Assembly (NCBI GenBank): GCA_002418465.1
Contig: DIEE01000264.1
Coordinates: 289-39,170 of the forward strand
DNA length: 38,882 bases
Direction: 5' to 3'
Source of the DNA: Pseudomonas sp. UBA5782
Lineage (GTDB): Bacteria; Pseudomonadota; Gammaproteobacteria; Pseudomonadales; Pseudomonadaceae
Below the pieces are notes generated by a model. The model saw only the letters and a program-made list of their open reading frames with translations. It was not told where the DNA came from and ran no database searches. This document shows, one piece after another, positions 9,673 through 17,899 of this stretch (its first letter is position 1; each line of letters opens with the position of its first letter). Position numbers and translations under genes: made by a program.

Positions 9673-9696
9673 AAAGGCCTCCCGAGGGAGGCCTTT
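9673..9696 (-). terminator. Rho-independent terminator of glnA
   Basis: Perfect 11-bp stem AAAGGCCTCCC / GGGAGGCCTTT with a two-base loop, followed on the minus strand by a T-run, 17 bp after the glnA stop. It separates glnA from the DUF4124-ntrBC genes. Confidence 0.9.
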
Positions 9697-9712
9697 CGCT
9701 GACGCTACCGGC

Positions 9713-11116
9713 TTAAACGCTGTAGTACAGGTCGTATTCCAGCGGGTGCACGAAGGTGCGCACCTTGATTTCTTCTTCCGATTTCAGCTCGATGTAGGCA
9801 TCGATGAAGTCGTCGGAGAACACGCCGCCCTTGGTCAGGAACGCGCGGCCCTTGTCCAGCTCTTCCAGGGCTTCCTTCAGGCTGCCGCAGACCTGCGGGA
9901 TCTGGCTCGCCTCTTCCGGCGGCAGGTCGTACAGGTTCTTGTCGGCGGCATCGCCGGGGTGGATCTTGTTCTGGATACCGTCCAGACCGGCCATCAGCAG
10001 GGCTGCGAAGGCCAGGTACGGGTTGGCAGCCGGATCCGGGAAGCGCGCTTCGATACGACGGGCTTTCGGGCTGTTGACGTACGGGATGCGGATCGAGGCG
10101 GAACGGTTACGGGCCGAGTAGGCCAGCATGACCGGTGCTTCGAAGCCCGGGACCAGACGCTTGTAGGAGTTGGTCGACGGGTTGGTGAAGCCGTTCAGCG
10201 CCTTGCCGTGCTTGATGATGCCGCCGATGAAGAACAGGGCGGTATCGGACAGGCCGGCATAGCCTTCGCCAGCGAAGGTGTTCTTGCCTTCTTTGGAGAT
10301 CGACAGGTGGACGTGCATACCCGAGCCGTTGTCGCCGTACAGCGGCTTCGGCATGAAGGTAGCGGTCTTGCCGTAGGCGTCGGCGACGTTGTGCACGCAG
10401 TACTTCAGGGTCTGCACTTCGTCGGCCTTGGCGACCAGGGTGTTGAACAGCACGCCGATTTCGTTCTGGCCGGCAGTCGCCACTTCGTGGTGGTGAACTT
10501 CGACCTTCAGACCCATCTCTTCCAGTGCGTTGCACATGGCGGTACGGATTTCGTGGTCGTGGTCGACCGGCGGTACCGGGAAGTAGCCGCCCTTGACGCC
10601 CGGGCGGTGACCCTTGTTGCCGCTTTCGAAGTCGCCGTCGGTATTCCAGGAAGCTTGCTCGGAGAAGATCTTGAACATCGAGCCGGAGATGTCCGACTTA
10701 AACTTCACTTCGTCGAATACGAAGAATTCCGGCTCCGGACCAACGAATACCTTGTCGCCGATACCGGTGGACTTGAGGTATTCCTCGGCGCGGCGGGCGA
10801 TGGCGCGCGGGTCGCGGTCGTAGCCCTGCATGGTGCTCGGCTCGATGATGTCGCAGACCAGGATCAGGGTCGGTTCTTCGGTGAACGGATCGAGCACGGC
10901 GGTGCTGTCATCGGGCATCAGGATCATGTCGGAGGCTTCGATGCCTTTCCAGCCGGCGATGGAGGAGCCATCGAACATCTTGCCGTACTCGAAGAAATCG
11001 TCGTCCGCATCGCGTGCCGGCATGGTGACGTGTTGCTGCTTGCCCTTGGTGTCGGTGAAGCGCAGATCAATCCACTTCACATCGTTATCTTTGATCAGTT
11101 GAAGCGACTTCGACAT
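9713..11116 (-). CDS. glnA: Type I glutamine synthetase GlnA
   Basis: Makes glutamine from glutamate, ammonia and ATP; a cytoplasmic dodecamer central to nitrogen assimilation. Visible signatures are the beta-grasp segment DGSSIAGWKGIE, the metal-site GPEPEFFVFD, the ATP-site KPLYGDNGSGMHVH, NPSTNSYKRLVPG and RIEARFPDPAANPY. The adenylylation site is Tyr396 in NLYDLPPEE, so it is of the regulated beta type. Length 467 is within the family norm. The ATG at 11116 has GGAGG at good spacing; upstream in-frame codons are leader. It is transcribed from a sigma-54 promoter about 100 bp upstream and ends at a strong terminator. It is divergent from thiI. Confidence 0.98.
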   Translation of the reverse strand: MSKSLQLIKDNDVKWIDLRFTDTKGKQQHVTMPARDADDDFFEYGKMFDGSSIAGWKGIEASDMILMPDDSTAVLDPFTEEPTLILVCDIIEPSTMQGYDRDPRAIARRAEEYLKSTGIGDKVFVGPEPEFFVFDEVKFKSDISGSMFKIFSEQASWNTDGDFESGNKGHRPGVKGGYFPVPPVDHDHEIRTAMCNALEEMGLKVEVHHHEVATAGQNEIGVLFNTLVAKADEVQTLKYCVHNVADAYGKTATFMPKPLYGDNGSGMHVHLSISKEGKNTFAGEGYAGLSDTALFFIGGIIKHGKALNGFTNPSTNSYKRLVPGFEAPVMLAYSARNRSASIRIPYVNSPKARRIEARFPDPAANPYLAFAALLMAGLDGIQNKIHPGDAADKNLYDLPPEEASQIPQVCGSLKEALEELDKGRAFLTKGGVFSDDFIDAYIELKSEEEIKVRTFVHPLEYDLYYSV

Positions 11117-11136
11117 GTTGTCCTCCAGGTGAAAGG

Positions 11137-11161
11137 CTGGGAGCGGTTGGCATACTCCCAG
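11137..11161 (-). promoter_or_regulatory. Hairpin in the glnA leader
   Basis: Perfect 7-bp inverted repeat CTGGGAG (11137-11143) / CTCCCAG (11155-11161) with an 11-base loop, inside the predicted 5' untranslated region about 20 bases before the glnA start codon. Whether it has a regulatory role is unknown. Confidence 0.45.
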
Positions 11162-11216
11162 TATCAGTTGATGCCGGGGCAGGGATACTCCGCCAGGGCA
11201 ACCTGCCTCACAAGGG

Positions 11217-11232
11217 AGCAATTAGCATGCCA
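11217..11232 (-). promoter_or_regulatory. Sigma-54 (RpoN) promoter of glnA
   Basis: The minus strand reads TGGCATG-N4-TTGCT, one mismatch from the consensus TGGCACG-N4-TTGCW, with the invariant GG and GC 10 bp apart. Transcription would start near 11206, giving a leader of about 90 bases. This agrees with NtrC/RpoN control of glnA in other proteobacteria. Confidence 0.85.
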
Positions 11233-11313
11233 GCGCCCCGAAATGGTAACGAGGCCGAAACACGTGTGTTTGCGCGGTGTCAAAGGCAATTCAATGAACG
11301 CCTTCGGTCTATA

Positions 11314-11354
11314 TTGGTGCGCCTTGTTTTTGCTTTGCATTGTCTTGGTGCGCC
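11314..11354 (-). promoter_or_regulatory. Candidate NtrC enhancer sites of glnA
   Basis: The decamer TTGGTGCGCC occurs at 11314-11323 and again at 11345-11354, 31 bp (about three helical turns) apart. The second lies in TGCATT-N5-GGTGCG (11336-11352), close to the NtrC dyad TGCACC-N5-GGTGCA. Measured from the predicted start site they centre near -112 and -138, similar to the two strong NtrC sites of enteric glnA. The first has a poor left half. Confidence 0.5.
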
Positions 11355-11378
11355 ACCGGGTCGCGTGATAATCACTGA

Positions 11379-11407
11379 TTAAACCTTGAGCAGTTTTCCG
11401 CTATAAT
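11379..11407 (+). promoter_or_regulatory. Sigma-70 promoter of thiI
   Basis: A perfect -10 TATAAT (11402-11407) lies 43 bp before the thiI start. The -35 at 17-bp spacing (TTAAAC, 11379-11384) is weak. It faces away from glnA, whose enhancer region is immediately adjacent. Confidence 0.55.
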
Positions 11408-11450
11408 CCGCCCCCCTCTTTTTTGGCTGCTTCGCGCACGCGCTGTTTCC

Positions 11451-12905
11451 ATGAAACTCATCGTCAAGGTCTTCCCGGAAATCACCATCAAAAGCCGGCC
11501 GGTGCGCAAGCAGTTCATCCGCCAGCTGGCGAAGAATGTGCGCACGGTTCTGCGCGACCTGGATGCCGATCTGAGCGTGGAAGGCGTGTGGGACAACCTC
11601 GAACTGCAGACTCGCATGGAGGACCCTAAGGTCCTGCGGCAGATGATCGAGCGCCTGACCTGTGTGCCGGGCATCACGCATTTCCTGGAAGTGCACGAAT
11701 ACCCGCTGGGCGATTTCGACGACGTGCTGGAGAAGTGCAAGCTGCACTTCGGCGATCAGTTGCCGGGCAAGATCTTCGCTGTGCGCTGCAAGCGCGCCGG
11801 TAAGCATAGCTTCACCTCGATGGAGATCGAGCGCTACGTCGGCAGCCAGCTGCGTCAGCAGTGCGGCGCCGCCGGCATCTCGCTGAAGCAGCCGGAAGTC
11901 GAAGTGCGCATGGAGATTCGGCACGAGCGTCTGTTCGTCATCCATCACCAGCACAATGGCATCGGCGGCTATCCGCTGGGCTCGCTGGAGCAGACCCTGG
12001 TGCTGATGTCCGGTGGCTTCGACTCCACCGTGGCGGCCTACCAGATGATGCGTCGCGGTCTGCTCACGCACTTCTGCTTCTTCAACTTGGGCGGTCGTGC
12101 CCACGAGCTGGGGGTGATGGAAGTCGCCCATTACCTGTGGGACAAGTTCGGCAAGTCACATCGGGTGCTGTTCATCAGCGTGCCGTTCGAGGAAGTTCTC
12201 GGCGAAATCCTGGAAAAGGTCGACAATAGCCAGATGGGTGTGGTGTTGAAGCGCATGATGCTGCGCGCCGCCACGCGCCTGGCCGAAGATTTGCAAATCG
12301 ATGCGCTGGTGACCGGCGAGGCGATTTCCCAGGTGTCCAGTCAGACCCTGCCGAACCTTTCGGTAATCGACTCGGCCACCGACATGCTGGTGCTGCGCCC
12401 GCTGGTGGCGGCGCACAAGCAGGACATCATCGATACCGCCTACGCGATCGGCACCGCCGAGTTCGCCAAGCACATGCCGGAGTACTGCGGGGTGATCTCG
12501 GTGAACCCGACCACCCGCGCCAAGCGTCCGCGCATCGAATACGAGGAAAAGCAGTTCGACATGTCCATTCTCGAGCGGGCGCTGCAACGCTCGCGGCGGA
12601 TGACCGTGGACCGGGTGATCGACGAACTGGGGCAGGACATCCAGGTCGAGGAAATCAGCCAGGCGCTGCCGGGGCAGGTGGTGATCGACATCCGTCACCC
12701 CGACGACCAGGAAGAGGCGCCGCTCGAACTCTCCGGCATCGAAGTACGGAACCTGCCGTTCTATGCCGTTAACAGCAAGTTCAAGGAACTGGATGAAAAT
12801 CGCCAGTACCTGCTGTACTGCGACAAAGGCGTGATGAGCCGTCTGCACGCTCACCACCTGCTCAGCGAGGGGCATGCGAATGTACGTGTTTATCGCCCGT
12901 CTTAA
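11451..12905 (+). CDS. thiI: tRNA 4-thiouridine synthetase / sulfurtransferase ThiI
   Basis: Makes 4-thiouridine at tRNA position 8 and can supply sulfur for the thiazole of thiamine. Domains in order: N-terminal ferredoxin-like and THUMP domain (about 1-165), PP-loop ATPase with SGGFDS (187-192), and a C-terminal rhodanese-like domain with the persulfide Cys457 (LLYCDKGV). The disulfide partner Cys in MPEYCGVIS is present. Having the rhodanese extension makes it the long, enterobacterial-type enzyme of 484 residues. The ATG at 11451 starts directly at the conserved MKLIVKVFPEI. It is divergent from glnA; typA follows after 148 bp. Confidence 0.97.
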   Translation: MKLIVKVFPEITIKSRPVRKQFIRQLAKNVRTVLRDLDADLSVEGVWDNLELQTRMEDPKVLRQMIERLTCVPGITHFLEVHEYPLGDFDDVLEKCKLHFGDQLPGKIFAVRCKRAGKHSFTSMEIERYVGSQLRQQCGAAGISLKQPEVEVRMEIRHERLFVIHHQHNGIGGYPLGSLEQTLVLMSGGFDSTVAAYQMMRRGLLTHFCFFNLGGRAHELGVMEVAHYLWDKFGKSHRVLFISVPFEEVLGEILEKVDNSQMGVVLKRMMLRAATRLAEDLQIDALVTGEAISQVSSQTLPNLSVIDSATDMLVLRPLVAAHKQDIIDTAYAIGTAEFAKHMPEYCGVISVNPTTRAKRPRIEYEEKQFDMSILERALQRSRRMTVDRVIDELGQDIQVEEISQALPGQVVIDIRHPDDQEEAPLELSGIEVRNLPFYAVNSKFKELDENRQYLLYCDKGVMSRLHAHHLLSEGHANVRVYRPS

Positions 12906-13053
12906 GCAGCCCGGGCTGTTCGGCGGCAGTATCCGCCATCGCCCTCCCGACGTCTGAGCCCGACCGTTTCAGGCCCTGTTTCCGAGATCGGCGACGGGGA
13001 AAGCAAGCTTCCAGCCCGGACCTTCAGCCCGGTGCCACAAACGAGATAGAACT

Positions 13054-14865
13054 GTGATCGAGAATCTCCGCAACATCGCCATCATCGCCCACGTCGACCA
13101 TGGCAAGACCACCCTGGTGGACAAACTCCTGCGCCTGTCCGGCACCCTGGACCGCAAAGAGCTCGAAAGCGAGCGCGTGATGGACTCCAACGACCAGGAA
13201 AAAGAGCGTGGCATCACCATCCTCGCGAAGAACACCGCGCTGAAGTGGAACGGCTACGACATCAACATCGTCGACACCCCCGGCCACGCCGACTTCGGCG
13301 GTGAAGTCGAGCGCGTGATGTCGATGGTCGACTCCGTGCTGCTGGTGGTCGACGCCCAGGACGGCCCCATGCCGCAGACCCGTTTCGTGACCCAGAAGGC
13401 GTTCAAGGCCGGCCTGCGTCCGATCCTCGTGGTGAACAAGATCGACCGTCCGGGCGCGCGTCCTGACTGGGTCATTGACCAGATCTTCGACCTCTTCGAC
13501 AACCTCGGCGCCACCGACGAGCAGCTCGACTTCCCGATCGTCTACGCCAGCGCCCTGAACGGCATCGCCGGCCTCGACCACGAGAAGATGGACGACCACA
13601 TGGATGCCCTGTTCCAGGCCATCGTCGACCACGTTCCGCCGCCGAAGGTCGATATCGACGGCCCGTTCCAGATGCAGATCTCGCAGCTGGACTACAACAG
13701 CTTCCTCGGCGTCATCGGCATCGGCCGTATCGCTCGCGGCAAGGTCAAGACCAACACCCCGGTGGTCGCCATCGGCGCCGACGGCAAGAAGCGTCAGGGC
13801 CGCATCCTGAAGATCATGGGTCACTCGGGCCTGCACCGCGTCGAAGTCGCCGAAGCCCAGGCGGGCGACATCGTCTGTGTCAGCGGCATGGACGAGCTGT
13901 ACATCTCCGACACCCTCTGCGACATGAACAACGTCGAGGCCCTGCCGCCGCTGTCCGTCGACGAGCCGACCGTTTCCATGACCTTCCAGGTCAACGATTC
14001 GCCGTTCTGCGGCAAGGAAGGCAAGTTCGTCACCAGCCGCAACATCAAGGAGCGTCTGGAGAAGGAGCTGCTGCACAACGTCGCCCTGCGCGTCGAAGAA
14101 GGCGACTCGGCCGACAAGTTCAAGGTCTCCGGGCGTGGCGAGCTGCACCTCTCCGTACTGATCGAAACCATGCGCCGTGAAGGCTTCGAGCTTGCCGTGG
14201 GTCGCCCGGAAGTGGTGATCAAGGAAGTGAATGGCGAGAAGCAGGAACCCTACGAAAACGTCATCATCGACATCGAAGAGACGCACCAGGGCCCGATCAT
14301 GGAGCAGATGGGCCTGCGCAAGGCCGACCTGACCAACATGGTTCCGGATGGCAAGGGTCGTATCCGCCTGGAATACACCGTGCCGGCCCGTGGCCTGATC
14401 GGTTTCCGTAACGCCTTCCTGACCATGACCTCCGGCAGCGGCGTGCTCACCAGCACCTTCAGCCACTACGGTCCGATCAAGGTCGGCGACGTCGGCCACC
14501 GCCTCAACGGCGTGCTGGTCTCCATGGCCACCGGCAAGGCGCTGACCTACTCGCTGGAAACCCTGCAGGATCGCGGCAAGCTGTTCCTTGAGCCGGGCCA
14601 GGACATCTACGAAGGCCAGCTCTGCGGTATCAACAGCCGTGACAATGACCTGGTGATCAACCCAACCAAGGGCAAGAAGCTCGACAACATGCGCGCTTCG
14701 GGCAAGGACGAAACCATCGCCCTGGTTCCGCCGATCAAGTTCACCCTGGAACAGGCTCTGGAATTCATCGACGACGACGAACTGGTCGAAGTAACGCCGA
14801 AGTCGATCCGCCTGCGCAAGAAGTTCCTCAACGAAAACGATCGCAAGCGTGCCAGCAAAAACTGA
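13054..14865 (+). CDS. typA: Ribosome-associated GTPase TypA/BipA
   Basis: Translational GTPase of the EF-G/LepA group that binds the ribosome and helps 50S assembly and stress adaptation. The G domain has AHVDHGKTT (G1, residues 12-20), DTPGHAD (G3) and NKIDRPGA (G4). Domain II, the EF-G-like V domain and the BipA-specific C-terminal region follow (NPTKGKKLDNMRASGKDE, the typical signature). The start is GTG at 13054, the only start matching the family N-terminus (MIENLRNIAII), with GAGAT upstream. Length 603 is normal. A strong terminator follows, so it is the end of its transcript. Confidence 0.97.
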   Translation: MIENLRNIAIIAHVDHGKTTLVDKLLRLSGTLDRKELESERVMDSNDQEKERGITILAKNTALKWNGYDINIVDTPGHADFGGEVERVMSMVDSVLLVVDAQDGPMPQTRFVTQKAFKAGLRPILVVNKIDRPGARPDWVIDQIFDLFDNLGATDEQLDFPIVYASALNGIAGLDHEKMDDHMDALFQAIVDHVPPPKVDIDGPFQMQISQLDYNSFLGVIGIGRIARGKVKTNTPVVAIGADGKKRQGRILKIMGHSGLHRVEVAEAQAGDIVCVSGMDELYISDTLCDMNNVEALPPLSVDEPTVSMTFQVNDSPFCGKEGKFVTSRNIKERLEKELLHNVALRVEEGDSADKFKVSGRGELHLSVLIETMRREGFELAVGRPEVVIKEVNGEKQEPYENVIIDIEETHQGPIMEQMGLRKADLTNMVPDGKGRIRLEYTVPARGLIGFRNAFLTMTSGSGVLTSTFSHYGPIKVGDVGHRLNGVLVSMATGKALTYSLETLQDRGKLFLEPGQDIYEGQLCGINSRDNDLVINPTKGKKLDNMRASGKDETIALVPPIKFTLEQALEFIDDDELVEVTPKSIRLRKKFLNENDRKRASKN

Positions 14866-14886
14866 TACCGCTCACGATTGACGAAG

Positions 14887-14909
14887 AAGGCGCCTTATGG
14901 CGCCTTTTT
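14887..14909 (+). terminator. Rho-independent terminator of typA
   Basis: Perfect stem AAGGCGCC / GGCGCCTT with TTAT loop and a run of five T, 21 bp after the typA stop. Confidence 0.92.
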
Positions 14910-14970
14910 CTTTTCTGGACTCTGGGTTTTCAAGAGTCGCTCATGCCCTTCGCTGGTGATCATCGAGGGC

Positions 14971-15000
14971 TTGGCGGTCTTTAGATTATGGTATTAATAT
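14971..15000 (+). promoter_or_regulatory. Candidate sigma-70 promoter of the SDR gene
   Basis: TTGGCG (14971-14976), an 18-bp spacer and TAATAT (14995-15000). The region is much more AT-rich than its surroundings. The -10 lies inside the proposed TetR operator at 14981-15002, so repressor binding would block it. Confidence 0.55.
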
Positions 15001-15002
15001 AA
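14981..15002. promoter_or_regulatory. Candidate TetR operator upstream of the SDR gene
   Basis: A 22-bp imperfect dyad (7 of 11 pairs complementary) starting TTAGATTATGGT and ending ATATAA. It is identical at 18 of 22 positions to the dyad before the TetR gene at 18478-18499, without gaps. It overlaps the -10 of the predicted SDR promoter. Confidence 0.6.
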
Positions 15003-15034
15003 GAACACGATTCCTCACTTGCGGAGCAGCGAAC

Positions 15035-15850
15035 ATGAACGTCCCTTCACGGAAAGGCGTGGCCCTGGTCACCGGAGCTTCCAGCGGTATCGGCGCCGCC
15101 TATGCGCAGCGCCTCGCCCAGCGCGGCTATGACCTGCTGCTGGTGGCGCGCGACGAGCAGCGCCTGAATGCCCTGGCGCAGCGCCTGGGCGGCGAGAGCG
15201 GGGTGAGGGTCGAGGTGTTGCGCGCCGATCTCACCGACAAGGCCGACCTGCTGCGCGTGGAGCAGCGCCTGCGCAGCGATGACTCGATCAGTCTGCTGCT
15301 CAACAATGCCGGTATCGCGGTGAAAGGCACCACGCTGGAAACCGACCTGGACGCCTTCGAGCGGATGGTCCAGCTCAACGTGGTCGCACTGACGCGCCTG
15401 GCTATGGCCGCCGGTGCGCGTTTCAGCGCCAGTGCCGGCGGCACGTTGATCAACATCGCCTCGGTGCTGGCGCTGGCGCCGGAGCTGTTCAACGGCCCGT
15501 ACAACGCCACCAAGGCCTACGTGCTCAGCCTCACCCAGAGCCTGCAGAACGAACTGGTGCCGCTGGGCGTAAGGGTGCAGGCGGTGCTGCCGGGCGCCAC
15601 GCGCACGGAAATCTGGGAGCGTGCCGGGCTGGATGTCGACGGCTTCCCGGCGAGCATGGTCATGGAAACCCTGGAGATGGTCGATGCCGCCCTGGTCGGC
15701 CTGGATCTCGGCGAGAACGTCACCATCCCCGCGCTGCCGGAGGTCGCCGACTGGGAGGCCTTCAGCGCGGCGCGGCTGAAACTGATGCCCAATCTGTCGT
15801 TGAGCCAGGCCGCCGCGCGCTACAAGTCGGCGGGCGAAAACGCCGCCTGA
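15035..15850 (+). CDS. Short-chain dehydrogenase/reductase (SDR) of unknown substrate
   Basis: Classical SDR oxidoreductase, NADP(H)-type judging from the Arg after the second beta strand (VARDEQR). The Rossmann motif TGASSGIG is at residues 13-20, NNAG at 90-93, and the catalytic Ser143 (IASVLA), Tyr156 and Lys160 (YNATK) are all in place. Length 271 fits the DltE/YdfG-like 'short-chain dehydrogenase' group; the substrate cannot be deduced. The ATG at 15035 has GGAG 9 bp before it. It is alone between two terminators (14887-14909 and 15889-15920). A dyad shared with the nearby TetR gene overlaps its promoter, so it is probably a target of that repressor. Inclusion in lipid metabolism is inferred from neighbours. 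Confidence 0.88.
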   Translation: MNVPSRKGVALVTGASSGIGAAYAQRLAQRGYDLLLVARDEQRLNALAQRLGGESGVRVEVLRADLTDKADLLRVEQRLRSDDSISLLLNNAGIAVKGTTLETDLDAFERMVQLNVVALTRLAMAAGARFSASAGGTLINIASVLALAPELFNGPYNATKAYVLSLTQSLQNELVPLGVRVQAVLPGATRTEIWERAGLDVDGFPASMVMETLEMVDAALVGLDLGENVTIPALPEVADWEAFSAARLKLMPNLSLSQAAARYKSAGENAA

Positions 15851-15888
15851 AGTTCCCCCGGTCGCTGCGCATTGCGCAGCACCTTTAC

Positions 15889-15920
15889 GCCCGCCGCGAA
15901 GCTTTGCGGCGGGCTTTTTA
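15889..15920 (+). terminator. Rho-independent terminator of the SDR gene
   Basis: Perfect 9-bp stem GCCCGCCGC / GCGGCGGGC with an 8-base loop and a T-run. It stands between the SDR and ketosynthase genes and would largely uncouple their transcription. Confidence 0.88.
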
Positions 15921-15961
15921 TTATCCGGCGGCCGGTTTTCCGGGTGCCGAGGAGGCGACAT

Positions 15962-17236
15962 ATGACTGCAATGAGAATCGTGGTGACCGGCATGGGCCTG
16001 GTATCGCCGCTGGGCTGCGGGGTGGAAGCGGTCTGGCGCCGTTTGCTGGCCGGGCAGTCGGGCATCCGCCGGCTGCCTGATGACGTTATCGCCGACCTGC
16101 CTACGGCGATTGGTGGCGGGGTGCTCACGCTGGAGGAAGACTCCGAGGCGGGCTTCGATCCCGAGCGCGGCGCGCCGGCCAAGGAGCGCAAGAAGATGGA
16201 TCGCTTCATCCTCTTCGCCCTGGCCGCCGCTCGCGAGGCGCTGGAACAGGCTGGCTGGGTTGCGCAGAGCGCCACGCAGCAGGAGCGCACGGCAACCATC
16301 ATCGCTTCGGGGATCGGCGGTTTCGGCGCCATTGCCGAGGCGGTGAGGACCACCGATAGCCGAGGTCCGCGCCGGCTGTCGCCGTTCACCATTCCGTCCT
16401 TCCTGGTCAACCTGGCGGCGGGTCACGTGTCCATCCAGCACGGCTTCAAGGGGCCGTTGGGGGCGCCGGTGACGGCCTGCGCCGCCGGCGTGCAGGCGAT
16501 TGGCGATGCGGCGCGGATGATTCGCGCCGGCGAGGTGGACATCGCCGTCTGCGGTGGCGCCGAGGCGGCCATCGACCGCGTCAGCCTGGCCGGCTTCGCC
16601 GCGGCGCGGGCGCTGTCCAGCGCCTTCAACGACACTCCGGAGCGCGCCTCGCGGCCCTTCGACCGCGATCGCGACGGCTTTGTCATGGGCGAGGGCGCCG
16701 GCGTACTGGTGATCGAATCGCTGGAGCATGCGCTGGCCCGCGGTGCCGCGCCGATCGTCGAACTGATCGGCTACGGCACCAGTGCCGACGCCTATCACCT
16801 CACCGCCGGGCCCGAGGATGGCAACGGCGCGCGCCGTTCGATGGAGCTGGCGCTGCGCCAGGCAGACATCAAGCCGGCGCAGGTGCAGCACCTCAATGCC
16901 CACGCCACTTCGACGCCGGTCGGCGACAAGGGCGAGCTGGCGGCGATCAAGGCGCTGTTCGGCGCGGAAAATCGGGTGGCGGTGACCTCGACCAAGTCCG
17001 CCACCGGCCACCTGCTCGGCGCCGCTGGCGGCATCGAGGCGATCTTCACCGCGTTGGCGTTGCGCGATCAGATCGTGCCGGCGACGCTCAACCTGGAGCA
17101 CGCCGACGAGGCGGCGGAGGGCGTCGATATCGTTCGCGGGGAAGCGCGCCCGATGAGCATCGAGCATGCGCTGTCCAACGGCTTCGGTTTTGGCGGGGTG
17201 AATGCCAGCGTGTTGTTCAAGCGCTGGGCGGGTTGA
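15962..17236 (+). CDS. Beta-ketoacyl-ACP synthase II-like protein (FabF family)
   Basis: Condensing enzyme that joins malonyl-ACP to an acyl chain. The catalytic triad is complete: Cys173 (VTACAAGVQA), His314 (LNAHATSTPVGD) and His350 (STKSATGHLLGAAGG, with the conserved Lys345). The glycine-rich end NGFGFGGVNAS is present. Length 424 is slightly above FabF's roughly 413. It stands apart from the usual fabD-fabG-acpP-fabF cluster, so it is a second, specialised FabF paralogue rather than the housekeeping enzyme. Start: ATG at 15962 with GAGGAGG 6 bp upstream; an ATG three codons later (15971) is the alternative. It converges on the thioesterase gene. Its partner acyl carrier protein is not in the window. 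Confidence 0.9.
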   Translation: MTAMRIVVTGMGLVSPLGCGVEAVWRRLLAGQSGIRRLPDDVIADLPTAIGGGVLTLEEDSEAGFDPERGAPAKERKKMDRFILFALAAAREALEQAGWVAQSATQQERTATIIASGIGGFGAIAEAVRTTDSRGPRRLSPFTIPSFLVNLAAGHVSIQHGFKGPLGAPVTACAAGVQAIGDAARMIRAGEVDIAVCGGAEAAIDRVSLAGFAAARALSSAFNDTPERASRPFDRDRDGFVMGEGAGVLVIESLEHALARGAAPIVELIGYGTSADAYHLTAGPEDGNGARRSMELALRQADIKPAQVQHLNAHATSTPVGDKGELAAIKALFGAENRVAVTSTKSATGHLLGAAGGIEAIFTALALRDQIVPATLNLEHADEAAEGVDIVRGEARPMSIEHALSNGFGFGGVNASVLFKRWAG

Positions 17237-17241
17237 TCCGG

Positions 17242-17276
17242 GCGGAGCAGCCGCTGTCGATCGGCGCCTGCTCCGC
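17242..17276. terminator. Hairpin between convergent ketosynthase and thioesterase genes
   Basis: Perfect 9-bp inverted repeat GCGGAGCAG (17242-17250) / CTGCTCCGC (17268-17276) with a 17-bp centre, filling the 45-bp gap between two convergent stop codons. There is no T-run on either strand, so it is at best a weak bidirectional terminator. Confidence 0.5.
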
Positions 17277-17281
17277 TGCGC

Positions 17282-17821
17282 TCAGCCGCGCGGGCCGAGG
17301 ATCATGCAGGTGGTGGTGCCGGTGGCGTAGAGGCGGTCATCCACGTCGTAGATGCGCCCTTCGGCGAGGGCGATGGAGCGGCCGATGTGCACGACCTTGC
17401 CTTCCGCGCGCACCGGGCCGGTGTCGCTGGTCAGCGCGCGTATGTAGCTGATGCGCAGGTCGACGGTGGTGTAGGCCTGGCCTTTCTTGAGTCCGGTATG
17501 CACCGCGCAGCCCATCGCGGAGTCCAGCAGCGTCGCGGCGTAGCCACCGTGCACGCTGCCGAGCGGGTTGTAGTGGCGTTTCTCTGGCGTGCCCTGGAAG
17601 AGAAAGCGGCCTTCCGACCATTCGATGGGGAAGAAACCGACCAGGTCGCCGATGGCTGGGCTGGGGAATTCGCCGTTGCCGATGCCGGCCAGGTAATCCA
17701 GGGGCTCGAGTTCGATGACCTGCTGGATGCTGGTGGTTCCTGGCGCGGCGAGGCGAGCGCGCACGGCGGCCTCCGCGGCGATCCATTCCTCGAGTTTGCG
17801 GTTGCGTTCGGCTTCGTTCAT
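17282..17821 (-). CDS. PaaI-type hotdog-fold acyl-CoA thioesterase
   Basis: Single hotdog-fold protein of the PaaI/YdiI thioesterase group, which hydrolyses acyl-CoA or acyl-ACP thioesters. The signature HGGYAATLLDSAMG (residues 91-104) holds the conserved His-Gly-Gly and the acidic Asp100 on the hotdog helix. The next strands (AYTTVDLRISYIRAL) and EGKVVHIGRSIALAEGRI are typical. An N-terminal extension of about 55 residues precedes the fold, giving 179 residues instead of about 140. The ATG at 17821 has AAGGAG upstream. It lies 78 bp behind the TetR gene on the same strand and may be read from the TetR promoter. The substrate is unknown. Confidence 0.85.
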   Translation of the reverse strand: MNEAERNRKLEEWIAAEAAVRARLAAPGTTSIQQVIELEPLDYLAGIGNGEFPSPAIGDLVGFFPIEWSEGRFLFQGTPEKRHYNPLGSVHGGYAATLLDSAMGCAVHTGLKKGQAYTTVDLRISYIRALTSDTGPVRAEGKVVHIGRSIALAEGRIYDVDDRLYATGTTTCMILGPRG

Positions 17822-17899
17822 GACTACTCCTTTGTTGGATTTATATGGCGGTCAACCTGTTGCGGCGCAAGGGTTTGCCCCGAGGGTGGGGCGGATTGT

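Noticed and set aside
9668..11368. A 566-codon plus-strand frame opposite glnA
   Set aside because: Antisense to highly conserved glnA and its sigma-54 promoter; no domain recognisable.
12907..12918. Palindrome CAGCCCGGGCTG right after thiI as a terminator
   Set aside because: It has no loop and no T-run, so a stable terminator hairpin is unlikely; thiI and typA may be partly cotranscribed.
15864..15880. Perfect hairpin GCTGCGC-ATT-GCGCAGC after the SDR gene
   Set aside because: No T-run follows, and the true terminator is 9 bp further on; it may only add stability to the 3' end.
15047..17167. A 706-codon minus-strand open frame opposite the SDR and ketosynthase genes
   Set aside because: It covers two well-supported plus-strand genes and a terminator, has Arg/His/Gln-rich low-complexity composition and no recognisable motif; such antisense frames are common in GC-rich DNA.
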